Assembly: GCF_001439785.1 (NCBI RefSeq)
Contig: NZ_JYLI01000009.1
Location: forward strand, 124,001-188,000
Origin: Pseudomonas poae
Lineage (GTDB): Bacteria; Pseudomonadota; Gammaproteobacteria; Pseudomonadales; Pseudomonadaceae
Direction: 5' to 3'
Length of the DNA: 64,000 nt
In this document: one piece after another, positions 7,738-15,823 of the stretch
Numbering within the stretch: position 1 is the first letter of the stretch
Layout: the number at the start of each line of letters is the position of its first letter
The notes under the pieces: generated by a model
Database searches by the model: none
What the model was told of the DNA's origin: nothing
The model's input: the letters and a program-made list of their open reading frames with translations, nothing else
Translations under genes and position numbers: made by a program

Positions 7738-7777
7738 GTTGCTACGTTGTAGCGATCGAATTCGGCAACGTAGCAAC
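7738..7777. promoter_or_regulatory. 12-bp perfect inverted repeat just upstream of the integrase remnant
   Basis: GTTGCTACGTTG at 7738-7749 is repeated in inverse as CAACGTAGCAAC at 7766-7777, separated by 16 bases, and ends six bases before the integrase start codon. The position suits an operator, an integrase arm-binding site or part of the attachment region. It could also fold over the start in mRNA. The dyad is directly visible; its role is a guess. Confidence 0.5.
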
Positions 7778-7782
7778 TGAAA

Positions 7783-8029
7783 ATGGGCACGATCACAGCA
7801 CATAAGCGCGAGGACAACTCGACAGCCTACACGGCGCAGATACGGATCAATCGGGATGGCAAGACAGTTTATCAGGAAAGCCAAACCTTCGACCGTAAGC
7901 AGGTCGCCCAAGCCTGGATCAGCGTCGGGGGACGGAACTGGCTTATGAACGGTCGAATTTGACGGTTGGACGATCAAGAAGGTGATTGAGCGGTACCTGG
8001 ATGAGTGCGAAAGGATCCGCCGCGTCTGA
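7783..8029 (+). pseudogene. Frameshifted N-terminal remnant of a phage tyrosine integrase
   Basis: The first 46 codons read MGTITAHKREDNSTAYTAQI and on to QESQTFDRKQVAQAWI, the Arm-binding/SAM-like N-terminus of phage tyrosine integrases. At about 7920 one base is missing from the expected ATCAAGCGTCGG, and the reading continues one frame over as RRGTELAYERSNLT. A second shift near 7960-7970 leads to TIKKVIERYLDECERIRR, the start of the core-binding domain. A stop follows at 8027, and the catalytic domain (R-H-R-Y) is gone. The prophage therefore has lost its integrase. The adjacent chromosomal genes begin at 8074, so this marks the prophage edge. Confidence 0.82.
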
Positions 8030-8073
8030 TCAAAGCCAAAACTCAATTTCTATTAACAAGTACTCCGTCTTAG

Positions 8074-8856
8074 TTAATTAATTAGGTAGTTACTAGATAT
8101 CGTCAGTCCCATTCTCCCTATTAAAAATACGAGCAAAATCAGGAAAAATATCCTGATGAAGCCGCTTCCATAGCGCAGCGCTAAGAAAACCCCAGTGAGT
8201 GAGCCTACGATATTGCAAGCCGCTACCACGCCGCCTACTGTCCATAAGACATTGCCAGATGGGACAAAAAAGATAAGGGCCGCACTAAATGTTCCCAAAT
8301 TAACGAGCTTTGCAGAGGCTGATGCGTTTAAAAAGTCGAAACCAAAAAATTTGACAAAAACAAAAAGCAGAAGGCTTCCGCTGCCCGGTCCAAAAACGCC
8401 ATCATAAAAACCAATGAGGCCGCCAAAAAAAATGCCTAATATAATCTGCTTTGTTCCGCAGTGTATGGCGTGACTGAATAAACCCAGGTTTTTTTCCGTA
8501 AAAGTATAAATGGCCATTGCTATAAGGATAAAAAAAACAACAAATTCCATCATCTGTTTTGGCACGATGGATACTGATGCGGCGCCAAGAAATGCAAATA
8601 AGAATGCTGAAAGCATGGTGGGTAGCATCAGTCTCCAAACTATTTTAATCCTTTTTAGGTATCTAAATATTGAGGATAGGTTTCCCGCCAAGACAGCTAA
8701 TTTGTTAGTGCCAAAAACAGTAGCAAGTGATTGCTGAGGCAGGGCATGTAAAAGTGCTGGAATTTGTACAAGCCCACCACCGCCTACCGCCGCGTCTATC
8801 AATCCGCCGCAAAAGGCGAAAAAGCCCAAGACGATGAGAGCGTGGTCAAAATTCAT
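8074..8856 (-). CDS. TauE/SafE (TSUP) family transporter
   Basis: A 260-residue integral membrane protein with about eight hydrophobic segments. An N-terminal AFCGGLIDAAVGGGGLVQIPAL and a central GFYDGVFGPGSGSLLLF are the two half-repeat signatures of the TSUP/DUF81 family. Such proteins move sulfonates, sulfite or other small organic anions across the inner membrane. Its start lies 45 bases after the stop of the diiron-type protein gene on the same strand, so the two are probably one transcript controlled by the divergent LysR gene. Substrate unknown; export or import of the oxidase's product or substrate is inferred. The gene is clearly AT-richer than the neighbouring core genes. Confidence 0.85.
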   Translation of the reverse strand: MNFDHALIVLGFFAFCGGLIDAAVGGGGLVQIPALLHALPQQSLATVFGTNKLAVLAGNLSSIFRYLKRIKIVWRLMLPTMLSAFLFAFLGAASVSIVPKQMMEFVVFFILIAMAIYTFTEKNLGLFSHAIHCGTKQIILGIFFGGLIGFYDGVFGPGSGSLLLFVFVKFFGFDFLNASASAKLVNLGTFSAALIFFVPSGNVLWTVGGVVAACNIVGSLTGVFLALRYGSGFIRIFFLILLVFLIGRMGLTISSNYLIN

Positions 8857-8901
8857 ACAGGGGATCCCTTCATATGCTCTAAACAGTGTTGAGCCTTGCT
8901 T

Positions 8902-9876
8902 TTATGAGCTTAGGGCTCTGTGCATCGCCGCAAAAGCTTTTCCTACTCGCTCATTGTAGTTAAGCATAATTCCCTTCAGTCGCCCCAGCTTGAAGCTTGT
9001 ATCTACCGTTCGACCATATGATTGCGCGGCAGCTAAAGCATGTAATCCATGCTTGTTTTCAACGTCGCCGGAATGGGCTGTTATATAACCTTTGGCGCTA
9101 CGTAATTTTTGAGCGTTTGCCTTCAGTGAGGGATCGATTGCAATCAATTTATCCTCTATGAACTGAGCGATGAAGTTGTATTCACGACCATTCCATAGCT
9201 CTGATGCGATAGCAACCATCATGGCATCCATGATTGAGTTTTTATGGTCGGCTGAGTTCAAGGCTGACTTATGCTGCGCTACGCCGGTATTGTATAAGAA
9301 CTGGGAGAACTCGGTGCATTCTTTCAGTGTGTATTGGTCCCCAACCCAATCCGTCGCGCCAAAGGCTGTGGTCATATAACTATACATACCATCATGCCCT
9401 GGGTGGCCAAGTCCAAAATCATCTTTAGCCACTTCATGCATGTGCGCCATGACGTTGTGGTAGCTAATTCGTTGTTCGGCCGGTACCGATATCGCATCCG
9501 CTGATAGGCGCATGATGATTTTAGCTGAGACCAGGCTAGTTGTTTTATGGGTTTCATTCCAGCCATTGAAGAACTTAAGAACAGCAGAATCTACAGTTTG
9601 TTTTTTAAGGAAGATCCTGAAAGCACCCTCTGTGTGAAACTGAGCTTCTTGCGTGATTGGATGGCGAAGGACTTCGAGCAAAGCATTCTGTGTTTCGGGT
9701 ATTTTCAGAAGTTGCGCTGATACGGGCTCTCTGCGGTGGTTTTCAAATATAATTCGCCCGGGAATTTTTAAACTTCGTATATGCTTCGGTAGCGCTTCAA
9801 TAAAAGTTTCACCAAACTCCTGCATTGATGTTTTTTCAAAGGTTTCGAAAAAAAATTTCGGCGATGCTGAGCTCAT
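8902..9876 (-). CDS. Heme-oxygenase-like diiron-type protein (HDO/iron-containing redox enzyme family)
   Basis: A 324-residue soluble, helical protein. Two helices carry the expected metal-ligand pattern of heme-oxygenase-like diiron oxidases. The first is HMHEVAKDDFGLGHPGHDG at about residues 146-163 (E148, H158/H161), the second AHSGDVENKHGLHAL at 267-281 (H268, D271/E273, H276). A further acid lies in ASELWNGRE around 225-232. Known relatives oxidise or cleave amino acids, fatty acids or guanidine groups with O2. No partner biosynthetic enzyme is adjacent, only the TSUP transporter and a divergent LysR. The family placement is by eye and the spacing of the last motif is slightly unusual, so substrate and even catalytic activity are open. 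Confidence 0.68.
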   Translation of the reverse strand: MSSASPKFFFETFEKTSMQEFGETFIEALPKHIRSLKIPGRIIFENHRREPVSAQLLKIPETQNALLEVLRHPITQEAQFHTEGAFRIFLKKQTVDSAVLKFFNGWNETHKTTSLVSAKIIMRLSADAISVPAEQRISYHNVMAHMHEVAKDDFGLGHPGHDGMYSYMTTAFGATDWVGDQYTLKECTEFSQFLYNTGVAQHKSALNSADHKNSIMDAMMVAIASELWNGREYNFIAQFIEDKLIAIDPSLKANAQKLRSAKGYITAHSGDVENKHGLHALAAAQSYGRTVDTSFKLGRLKGIMLNYNERVGKAFAAMHRALSS

Positions 9877-9967
9877 AAAGTGTCTCTCTTCTTGATGAGT
9901 CGGTGGAATGGTTCCGATTTATAGCTTTTATGCGAAGTTAGAGTCCAAAACGTAAACGACTTGATCG

Positions 9968-10015
9968 CTTGTGACAAGTGACTTATAGTGAGTTTGTCGT
10001 TCACTTTTAGTGAGT
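9968..10015. promoter_or_regulatory. Repeated operator-like sites in the LysR/oxidase divergent promoter
   Basis: Three elements lie between the divergent starts. There is a perfect palindrome CTTGTGACAAG at 9968-9978. Two near-identical direct repeats follow, ACTTATAGTGAGT at 9981-9993 and ACTTTTAGTGAGT at 10003-10015, spaced 22 bases or two helical turns. The second also contains the palindrome CACTTTTAGTG. This is the usual layout of recognition and activation sites for a LysR regulator acting on a divergent target. The binding protein is inferred to be the adjacent LysR. Confidence 0.55.
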
Positions 10016-10021
10016 AATGGA

Positions 10022-10891
10022 ATGGAGCTCTCACAGCTGGCTATGTTCAAAGCGGTTGCCGATCAAGGTAGTATTGTTCGCGCTGCTGAACTGTTGCATT
10101 GTGTTCCATCAAATATAACGAACAGAATTAAAATATTGGAAAAAGAGTTAGGTGTTTCGTTGTTTGTAAGGAAGGGGCGTGGGCTGGTTATCAGTCCGTC
10201 TGGGAAGAGGTTTCTCAGTTACGCTAACAAGATCTTGTCTTTATGCCAAGAATCAAAAAGAGCTCTCGATCCTACCGCTGCGCCATCGGGGACCTTAAAG
10301 ATCGGTGCCATAGAGTCGTCCGCTACAGGCAGGTTGCCCAAACTACTGTCAAAATACCACTGTCTTTATCCCTCTGTGCACATGCAGTTTAGTACTGGAG
10401 AGTGGTCGCAGTTATTAAAGGGTGTGGTCAGTCATGAATTGGACGGGGCGATTGTTGCTGTTGAAATTAAGCATGAAGATATTGAGTGTGCTGAAATTTA
10501 CAAGGAAGAATTAGTACTGATAGCCTCTCCAGCTGCGGCAGTGATACGTGATCCGCAGGATCTTGGAGGCTTGGACATTTTCATGTGGCCTGAAGGATGC
10601 CCTTACAGAAAGTCGTTGGTGAATTGGTTGGATCTTCATAAGGTATCGAGTTCTATAATCAGTATAGCAAGTTATGGCACTATTCTTGGCTGCGTGAGTT
10701 CAGGGGCGGGAGTTTCGTTAGTTCCCAAGGGCGTCTTTGAACAGTTTAGACTGATCGGAGGCATCTGTGGGCATGTGTTTAGTGATTTGGTTCCCGTGCG
10801 GAATTATTTTATATGGAATAAGCATATTGAGTTTCATCGTGCAAAGGATAAGTTTTCAGAACTATTAAAGGAAGAGTTCAAAGACCTATAA
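10022..10891 (+). CDS. LysR-family transcriptional regulator
   Basis: A 289-residue regulator. I used the ATG of MELSQLAMFKAVADQGS; a GTG four codons upstream is possible. The N-terminal winged helix-turn-helix reads SIVRAAELLHCVPSNITNRIKILEKELGVSLF. The rest is the periplasmic-binding-like effector domain, with SGTLKIGAIESSATGRLPKLL at its start. It is divergent from the diiron-type gene, across a promoter with repeated dyads, and is the likely regulator of the oxidase/transporter pair. It is as AT-rich as that pair, so all three probably arrived together. The inducer is unknown. Confidence 0.88.
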   Translation: MELSQLAMFKAVADQGSIVRAAELLHCVPSNITNRIKILEKELGVSLFVRKGRGLVISPSGKRFLSYANKILSLCQESKRALDPTAAPSGTLKIGAIESSATGRLPKLLSKYHCLYPSVHMQFSTGEWSQLLKGVVSHELDGAIVAVEIKHEDIECAEIYKEELVLIASPAAAVIRDPQDLGGLDIFMWPEGCPYRKSLVNWLDLHKVSSSIISIASYGTILGCVSSGAGVSLVPKGVFEQFRLIGGICGHVFSDLVPVRNYFIWNKHIEFHRAKDKFSELLKEEFKDL

Positions 10892-10932
10892 CGAGCTTTT
10901 TTCAGGGAGAAGTCCGTGCGGAAAATGTAGGG

Positions 10933-11144
10933 TCAGCTATCGCTGCCCTGGTCATCGGTGGCGAAATTGCCCTGATCGGCCTCTCTGACTGCGCGCTTGA
11001 TTTGGGCTCTCAGCATTTTTTCCTGCTCTACGTATTCACGAAGAACGTCCATTGCCAGATAGCTCGCCGTTTGGCCGTTGGTTTGGCCAGTGCGGCAAGA
11101 GAGTTGGACAGATCTTTCGTCAGGTCTAGAAGTAGCCCAGTCAT
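10933..11144 (-). pseudogene. Frameshifted ribbon-helix-helix (CopG/ParD-like) antitoxin remnant
   Basis: One frame from the ATG at 11144 reads DLTKDLSNSLAALAK. The alignment then continues in another frame as TNGQTASYLAMDVLREYVE and EKMLRAQIKRAVREADQG, ending FATDD. Put together this is the usual short antitoxin layout: an RHH segment with a GRTASYLA-type turn, then a charged helix binding a RelE/ParE toxin. The shift near 11085 breaks it. No toxin gene follows within the next several hundred bases, so this is an orphan scar, in keeping with the deletions in this accessory patch. Confidence 0.6.
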
Positions 11145-11389
11145 GGCAACCTTGATGGTGGACAATTTTTGGCCGCCTTACACCCTGGATTGCTGGGTCG
11201 AATCGACAGGTCGTCGTGAGAGATATATCTGGAAGTGATCCTGTGAGGCTGCTGTGAGAATTCAAAGGCGGAGTTACGGTCTGGCGCGCTGGCCGATGGC
11301 CTTGTGAACTTGCAGGAGACGATCCAGACTGTTGAAAGGCGTGTTTTTCAGCGCATGCCCCTCTAGCCGTTTGGAGTGATCAGAAAACA

Positions 11390-12058
11390 ATGATAACTAT
11401 CCAGGAACTCAACGAATTCACCAGCAACCCGGAATTGACTGGCAGCATCGCCCAGGTCTGGGAATTGATCGGCCAGCATTTCGAGCAGGCCCAGGCCAGC
11501 TTGCCGCCCGGGCAGGCGATGGAGCGTCGTGAGTTGTCGTTCCATGATCACGTACGCCTGCTGGGCTACCTGTCGCTTTTGGTGGCCGAGCTGCCGGGTG
11601 ACGTGGTGGAAATCGGCGTGTGGAAGGGCAAGTCGTTGATGCTGATGAACGAGGTGTGCAATGGCGAGCGGCGTGTCATCGGTATTGACCCGTTTGAGTT
11701 GCCGAACCAGTTTGAGGAGTTCAGTCACTATCAGGCGTTGATGCTGCCTGATGCGGTGGTGATTCGCGGCTTCTCGGAACTCAGTGCCGAGCGTTTCTAC
11801 AATCTGGCGCCCAGAGTTGCGCTGTTGCATATCGATGGCGGCCACACCATGCGCAACGTGTTGCTGGATTTCCTGCTGTATTCGCCGAGCGTGGTGCCGG
11901 GCGGTTTTATCGTGCTGGACGATTATCGCGACTTTAAACACTCGCCTGAGGTGGGGCCAGCGGTCGATCTGCTCAGGGCTACGGGGCTCTTCAAAGACTT
12001 CAACGTGCTGGGGAGCGTGCATGGTTTTGAGAACAGCTACGTGTTACAGCGGATGTAG
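11390..12058 (+). CDS. Class I SAM-dependent methyltransferase (TylF/Methyltransf_24-like)
   Basis: A 222-residue cytosolic protein. The SAM-binding motif I is DVVEIGVWKGKSLMLM near residues 69-84, an acidic strand end is RVIGIDPFEL, and the motif LLHIDGGHTMRNVLLDFLLY followed by VPGGFIVLDDYRDF matches macrocin-O-methyltransferase-like proteins, where the HIDG...DD acids bind metal. The ATG has GGAGTGA 11 bases upstream. It stands alone after the accessory patch. In Pseudomonas such proteins often serve sugar or cell-surface modification, but nothing here fixes the substrate. Confidence 0.82.
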   Translation: MITIQELNEFTSNPELTGSIAQVWELIGQHFEQAQASLPPGQAMERRELSFHDHVRLLGYLSLLVAELPGDVVEIGVWKGKSLMLMNEVCNGERRVIGIDPFELPNQFEEFSHYQALMLPDAVVIRGFSELSAERFYNLAPRVALLHIDGGHTMRNVLLDFLLYSPSVVPGGFIVLDDYRDFKHSPEVGPAVDLLRATGLFKDFNVLGSVHGFENSYVLQRM

Positions 12059-12185
12059 GCGTTTTCCAAGTCGGCGCTCTGGATACAGCCTGTCCCAAGC
12101 AACATTTCATCATTCTCTGCAGTGTTGAGGTTTACGATTCTCTGCAAGAGAGGCCCAACGCCTCAGCCTGCAGAGAACCCAGGAA

Positions 12186-12404
12186 ATGACCTCAAACCTC
12201 ATCAAACTTTTGCTGATCAGCGGCACATTGCTATTGAGCGCCTGCTCCTCGGGCGGGAGCGTCAGCAGCGACCCATGCTTCTCGGGCGGATGCCAGGCGT
12301 TTGGCGACCATAGCCCGAGTAAAGCCGCCAAAATGAGTTTTGGCGGCAGCGGGCTGGGTAGCAGTTATGGAGAGTATGGTTCGGGGTTGTTGCATGATGA
12401 TTGA
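12186..12404 (+). CDS. Small Gly/Ser-rich lipoprotein
   Basis: A 72-residue predicted lipoprotein. A basic start (MTSNLIK) and hydrophobic stretch lead to the lipobox LLSAC, with Cys at residue 20 as the lipidation site. The mature part is Gly/Ser-rich (CSSGGSVSSDPCFSGGC, FGGSGLGSSYGEYGSG) with two further cysteines that could pair. I know no function. It lies 127 bases after the methyltransferase on the same strand. Confidence 0.7.
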   Translation: MTSNLIKLLLISGTLLLSACSSGGSVSSDPCFSGGCQAFGDHSPSKAAKMSFGGSGLGSSYGEYGSGLLHDD

Positions 12405-12483
12405 TGCGGCACTGGGCCAGCCAGTTTTGTGGTGACTGACCCATTGCTATCGGGAGCAAGCCCGAGCTGCGCAGGTTGGCGGG

Positions 12484-13671
12484 TTAGTGCCCGCCTTTCA
12501 TGCGTCGGGCGATGAGGTAAAGGCCCAGGCCAAGCAGTGCTGTCGCGGCGCCGATGTAACCGGTGCTTGTCCAACCAAATCCGGCGGTAATCGCCATCCC
12601 GCCAAACCACGGGCCCAGCGCGTTCGCCAGGTTGAACGCCGCGTGGTTGGACGCGGCCGCCAGGCTCGGGGCTTCGTGGGCGATATCCATCAGGCGGATC
12701 TGCAACGGCGCCGCCAGCGACACCATGGTGCCGACCAGCCCCATGCTCAGCAGCACGCCCCACAGCGACGATGCCGCGAACGGAAAGAACAGCAGCACGG
12801 CTATCGACCACACCAATATCAGCCCCACAGCGCGAAATTGCATACGATCAAACAGTTTGCCGCCTGCGATGTTGCCGATGATCCCGCCGACACCAAACGC
12901 CGCGAGGCCAAAGGGAATCCACTGTGGCGACACTTTGGTCACTTCCAGCATGGTCGGCGCCAGGTAGCTGAATACGCAGAACATCCCGGCAAAGCCAATC
13001 GCGCCGATGGACAGGGCCATCCACACCTGGGGTTTGGTGAAGGCACGCATTTCCTTGCGCGGGTCGCTGCGTTCTTCGTCATGGCGGTGGGGGACGAATT
13101 GCCACACCAGCGCGATGGTGCATAGGGCGATCACGCTGACCAGGGCGAAGGCCGAGCGCCAGCCCAGGTGTTGGCCGAGAAAGGTGGCAATCGGGTTGCC
13201 CAGCAGCATGGCGAGGGTCAGGCCCATCATTACGCGGGCTACGGCGCCGGCGCGTTTATCCGAGGGCACCATGCTCGAGGCGACCACGGCGGCGATGCCG
13301 AAATAAGCACCATGGGGCAGGCCGCTGATGAAGCGGAAAGCCACCAGTGAACTGAAGCTCGGGGTGAAGGCGGTGGCGAGGTTGCCCAGGGCGTAGAGCG
13401 CCATCAATAGCAGCAGCATGTGTTTACGCAGCAGTTTGGCGCCGAGGATCGCCAGCAGCGGGGCGCCTACCATCACGCCCAGAGCGTAGGCGCTGATGGC
13501 GTGGCCAACCTGGGGCTCGCTCAGGTTGAGGTTTTGGGCGATGTCGGGCATTAGGCCCATGATGGCGAACTCGCCAGTGCCGATTGCGAAAGCGCCCACG
13601 GCCATGGCCGCTTCCATTTTGGCGGCACTGCGCGCGGGCAGCAGGTGCCCGGGTGTTTGCTGGATAGACAT
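12484..13671 (-). CDS. MFS transporter, DHA1 (AraJ/YdhP-like) efflux type
   Basis: A 395-residue protein with 12 predicted membrane segments and a central cytoplasmic loop (HRHDEERSDPRKEMR). Typical DHA1 features are GTGEFAIMGLMPDIAQ in helix 1, the helix 2-3 loop LGAKLLRKHMLLL, RFISGLPHGAYFG in helix 4 and GNPIATFLGQHLGWRSAF in helix 5. Members export sugars, drugs or amino acid derivatives by proton exchange. Nothing adjacent identifies a substrate, and no regulator is next to it. The start ATG is that of MSIQQTPGHLLPARS. Confidence 0.87.
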   Translation of the reverse strand: MSIQQTPGHLLPARSAAKMEAAMAVGAFAIGTGEFAIMGLMPDIAQNLNLSEPQVGHAISAYALGVMVGAPLLAILGAKLLRKHMLLLLMALYALGNLATAFTPSFSSLVAFRFISGLPHGAYFGIAAVVASSMVPSDKRAGAVARVMMGLTLAMLLGNPIATFLGQHLGWRSAFALVSVIALCTIALVWQFVPHRHDEERSDPRKEMRAFTKPQVWMALSIGAIGFAGMFCVFSYLAPTMLEVTKVSPQWIPFGLAAFGVGGIIGNIAGGKLFDRMQFRAVGLILVWSIAVLLFFPFAASSLWGVLLSMGLVGTMVSLAAPLQIRLMDIAHEAPSLAAASNHAAFNLANALGPWFGGMAITAGFGWTSTGYIGAATALLGLGLYLIARRMKGGH

Positions 13672-14098
13672 GGATGGCTCTGCTTGAATGGGTGCACGAA
13701 AGACAGTCGCCGATGCTACGCATGCGACCGTGAAGGTGTCTAGAACAGCCGCTTGTCCGAGAGTTCCAGGCCTGTGACTTCAGGTCGCGCCTGCCAGCCT
13801 TGACACCTGGGCAATAAAAGCCGCGATTTGATGCTGTCAATTGGCCAAACGACCCATAAACGCTGTTTGGCGTGATATTCTGCGCGCCGTTCTGGACAGG
13901 TCTCACCCTGGTCGTACATCCGTATACGTCCCGGCGGTGGGCTGTCGCCCAGATAGCTGAAGCCAATAATGATAAAAAGTCAGCGCAGAAGGGACAAAAG
14001 TGAGGTCGATACGTCGGCCTTGTGTGCCCACCCTACGGTCTGAAGATCTGAAGAGTCAGGGCGGTAGGGCGGATGGCGTTTTATCATAGGTGCTACTG
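13672..14098. other. Non-coding stretch between the MFS gene and mqo
   Basis: The 427 bases hold the divergent upstream regions of the MFS gene and mqo. I see no credible gene or RNA. A G/C-rich segment (GGTCTCACCCTGG, CGTCCCGGCGGTGGG) is followed by an A-rich one near 13965-13985 that could belong to the mqo promoter. The AGGTG before the mqo ATG is its ribosome-binding site. Confidence 0.4.
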
Positions 14099-15745
14099 AT
14101 GTTTAAGAAAGTAAACACTGCCCTGCTGGGGCTGGCTTTGTCGATGGGGATCACGTCCGTTCACGCGGAAGAGGCAAAGAAAGTCGATGTGCTGCTGATC
14201 GGCGGCGGCATCATGAGTGCGACCCTGGGTGTGTGGCTCAACGAGCTGCAGCCGGACTGGTCGATGGAGATGGTCGAGCGCCTCGATGGCGTGGCCGAAG
14301 AAAGCTCCAACGGCTGGAACAACGCCGGCACCGGTCACTCGGCCCTGGCCGAGCTGAACTACACCCCGGAAGACAAGAACGGCAACGTTGAGATCCCGAA
14401 AGCGGTCGAGATCAACGAAGCGTTCCAGATCTCCCGTCAGTTCTGGTCCTGGCAGGTCCAGCAGGGCGTGCTGAAGAACCCGCGCTCGTTTATCAATTCC
14501 ACTCCGCACATGAGCTTTGTGTGGGGCGATGACAACATCAAGTTCCTGAAAAAACGCTACGAAGCCCTGAAGGCGAGCCCGCTGTTTGCCGGCATGCAGT
14601 ACTCCGAAGACCCGGCGCAGATCGCCAAGTGGGTTCCGCTGATGATGCAAGGGCGTGACCCGAGTCAGAAAATCGCGGCCACCTGGACTCCGATCGGCAC
14701 CGACGTGAACTTTGGCGAGATCACCCGCCAGTTCGTTGCCCACCTGCAAACCACGCCGAAGTTCGACCTGAAACTGTCGAGCGAAGTGCAGGACATCACC
14801 AAGAACGCCGACGGCTCGTGGCGTGTGAGCTACAAAAACCTGAAAGACGGCACCAAGACCGAAACCGACGCCAAGTTCGTGTTCATCGGCGCGGGCGGCG
14901 GTGCACTGCACCTGCTGCAGAAGTCTGGCATACCTGAAGCCAAGGAATACGCAGGCTTCCCGGTTGGCGGCTCGTTCCTGGTGACCGATAACCCGGCCAT
15001 CGCTGAACAGCACATGGCCAAGGCCTACGGTAAAGCTTCGGTTGGCGCACCGCCGATGTCGGTTCCGCACCTGGACACCCGCGTGCTGGACGGCAAGCGC
15101 GTGATCCTGTTTGGCCCATTCGCGACCTTCTCCACCAAGTTCCTGAAGGAAGGCTCGTACCTGGACCTGCTGACCAGCACCACCACCCACAACATCTGGC
15201 CAATGACCAAAGTCGGTATTCGTGAATACCCGCTGGTCGAGTACCTTGCCGGCCAACTGATGCTGTCGGACGACGACCGCTTCAAGGCGCTGCAGGAATA
15301 CTTCCCGAACGCCAAGCAGTCCGACTGGCGCCTGTGGCAAGCCGGTCAGCGCGTGCAGATCATCAAGCGTGACGAAGAGCAGGGCGGCGTCCTGAAACTC
15401 GGCACCGAAGTGGTCAGCTCCGCCGACAACACCATCGCAGGCCTGTTGGGTGCATCGCCAGGCGCGTCCACCGCGGCTCCGATCATGCTGACCGTGCTGC
15501 AAAAAGTGTTCAAGGACAAGGTGGCCACTCCTGAGTGGCAGGCCAAACTGCACCAGATCGTACCGAGCTACGGCACCAAGCTGAACGACAGCCCTGAAGC
15601 GGTTGCCAAGGAATGGGCCTACACCGCCGGTGTCCTGCAACTGACGCCACCGCCAGCGATTCCGCAACTGGCGGCGCCAAAGGCCACCGAGGCTGCCAAG
15701 CCTGCGGCCGAGCCGAGCAAGCCAGCGTCTGACCTGGCGCTTTAA
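14099..15745 (+). CDS. mqo: Malate:quinone oxidoreductase
   Basis: A 548-residue FAD enzyme that oxidises malate to oxaloacetate and passes electrons to quinone. The nucleotide-binding motif [16 protein letters not shown] lies at about 29-44, followed by [20 protein letters not shown], characteristic of MQO. I used the ATG at 14099 with AGGTG upstream instead of the GTG three codons before. Two extensions stand out: an N-terminal hydrophobic segment ending SVHAEEA that looks like a cleavable signal peptide, and an Ala/Pro/Lys-rich C-terminal tail ([17 protein letters not shown]). Both are features I associate with one Pseudomonas MQO subtype and suggest membrane or periplasmic placement. A strong terminator follows. 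Confidence 0.93.
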   Translation: MFKKVNTALLGLALSMGITSVHAEEAKKVDVLLIGGGIMSATLGVWLNELQPDWSMEMVERLDGVAEESSNGWNNAGTGHSALAELNYTPEDKNGNVEIPKAVEINEAFQISRQFWSWQVQQGVLKNPRSFINSTPHMSFVWGDDNIKFLKKRYEALKASPLFAGMQYSEDPAQIAKWVPLMMQGRDPSQKIAATWTPIGTDVNFGEITRQFVAHLQTTPKFDLKLSSEVQDITKNADGSWRVSYKNLKDGTKTETDAKFVFIGAGGGALHLLQKSGIPEAKEYAGFPVGGSFLVTDNPAIAEQHMAKAYGKASVGAPPMSVPHLDTRVLDGKRVILFGPFATFSTKFLKEGSYLDLLTSTTTHNIWPMTKVGIREYPLVEYLAGQLMLSDDDRFKALQEYFPNAKQSDWRLWQAGQRVQIIKRDEEQGGVLKLGTEVVSSADNTIAGLLGASPGASTAAPIMLTVLQKVFKDKVATPEWQAKLHQIVPSYGTKLNDSPEAVAKEWAYTAGVLQLTPPPAIPQLAAPKATEAAKPAAEPSKPASDLAL

Positions 15746-15777
15746 GCTGCTCAGCCACACGCACCGCTGAAGAAAAA

Positions 15778-15812
15778 GCCCGCTGAACCGGTGACGGTCA
15801 GCGGGCTTTTTT
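15778..15812 (+). terminator. Rho-independent terminator of mqo
   Basis: Stem GCCCGCTGA/TCAGCGGGC with an 11-base loop, then TTTTTT. It starts 33 bases after the mqo stop and also lies just before the end of the convergent LysR gene, where A-runs (GAAAAAGCC) give some bidirectional character. Confidence 0.9.
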
Positions 15813-15823
15813 GTGGGTGACGT

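Noticed and set aside
7678..8046. A 122-codon minus-strand frame opposite the integrase remnant
   Set aside because: The plus-strand frames here match an integrase N-terminus, and this frame is its shadow.
8030..8073. A tRNA or direct-repeat attachment site at the prophage edge
   Set aside because: No tRNA-like sequence is present, and the other prophage end is outside the window, so an att repeat cannot be matched.
13866..13886. Possible sigma-54 promoter (TTGGCGTGATATTCTGC) before mqo
   Set aside because: The GG and GC elements are 11 bases apart, not the 10 required, and the TGGCA part is poor.
14093..15760. A 555-codon open frame on the minus strand over mqo
   Set aside because: Antisense to mqo, Arg/Gly/Leu-rich and without a motif.
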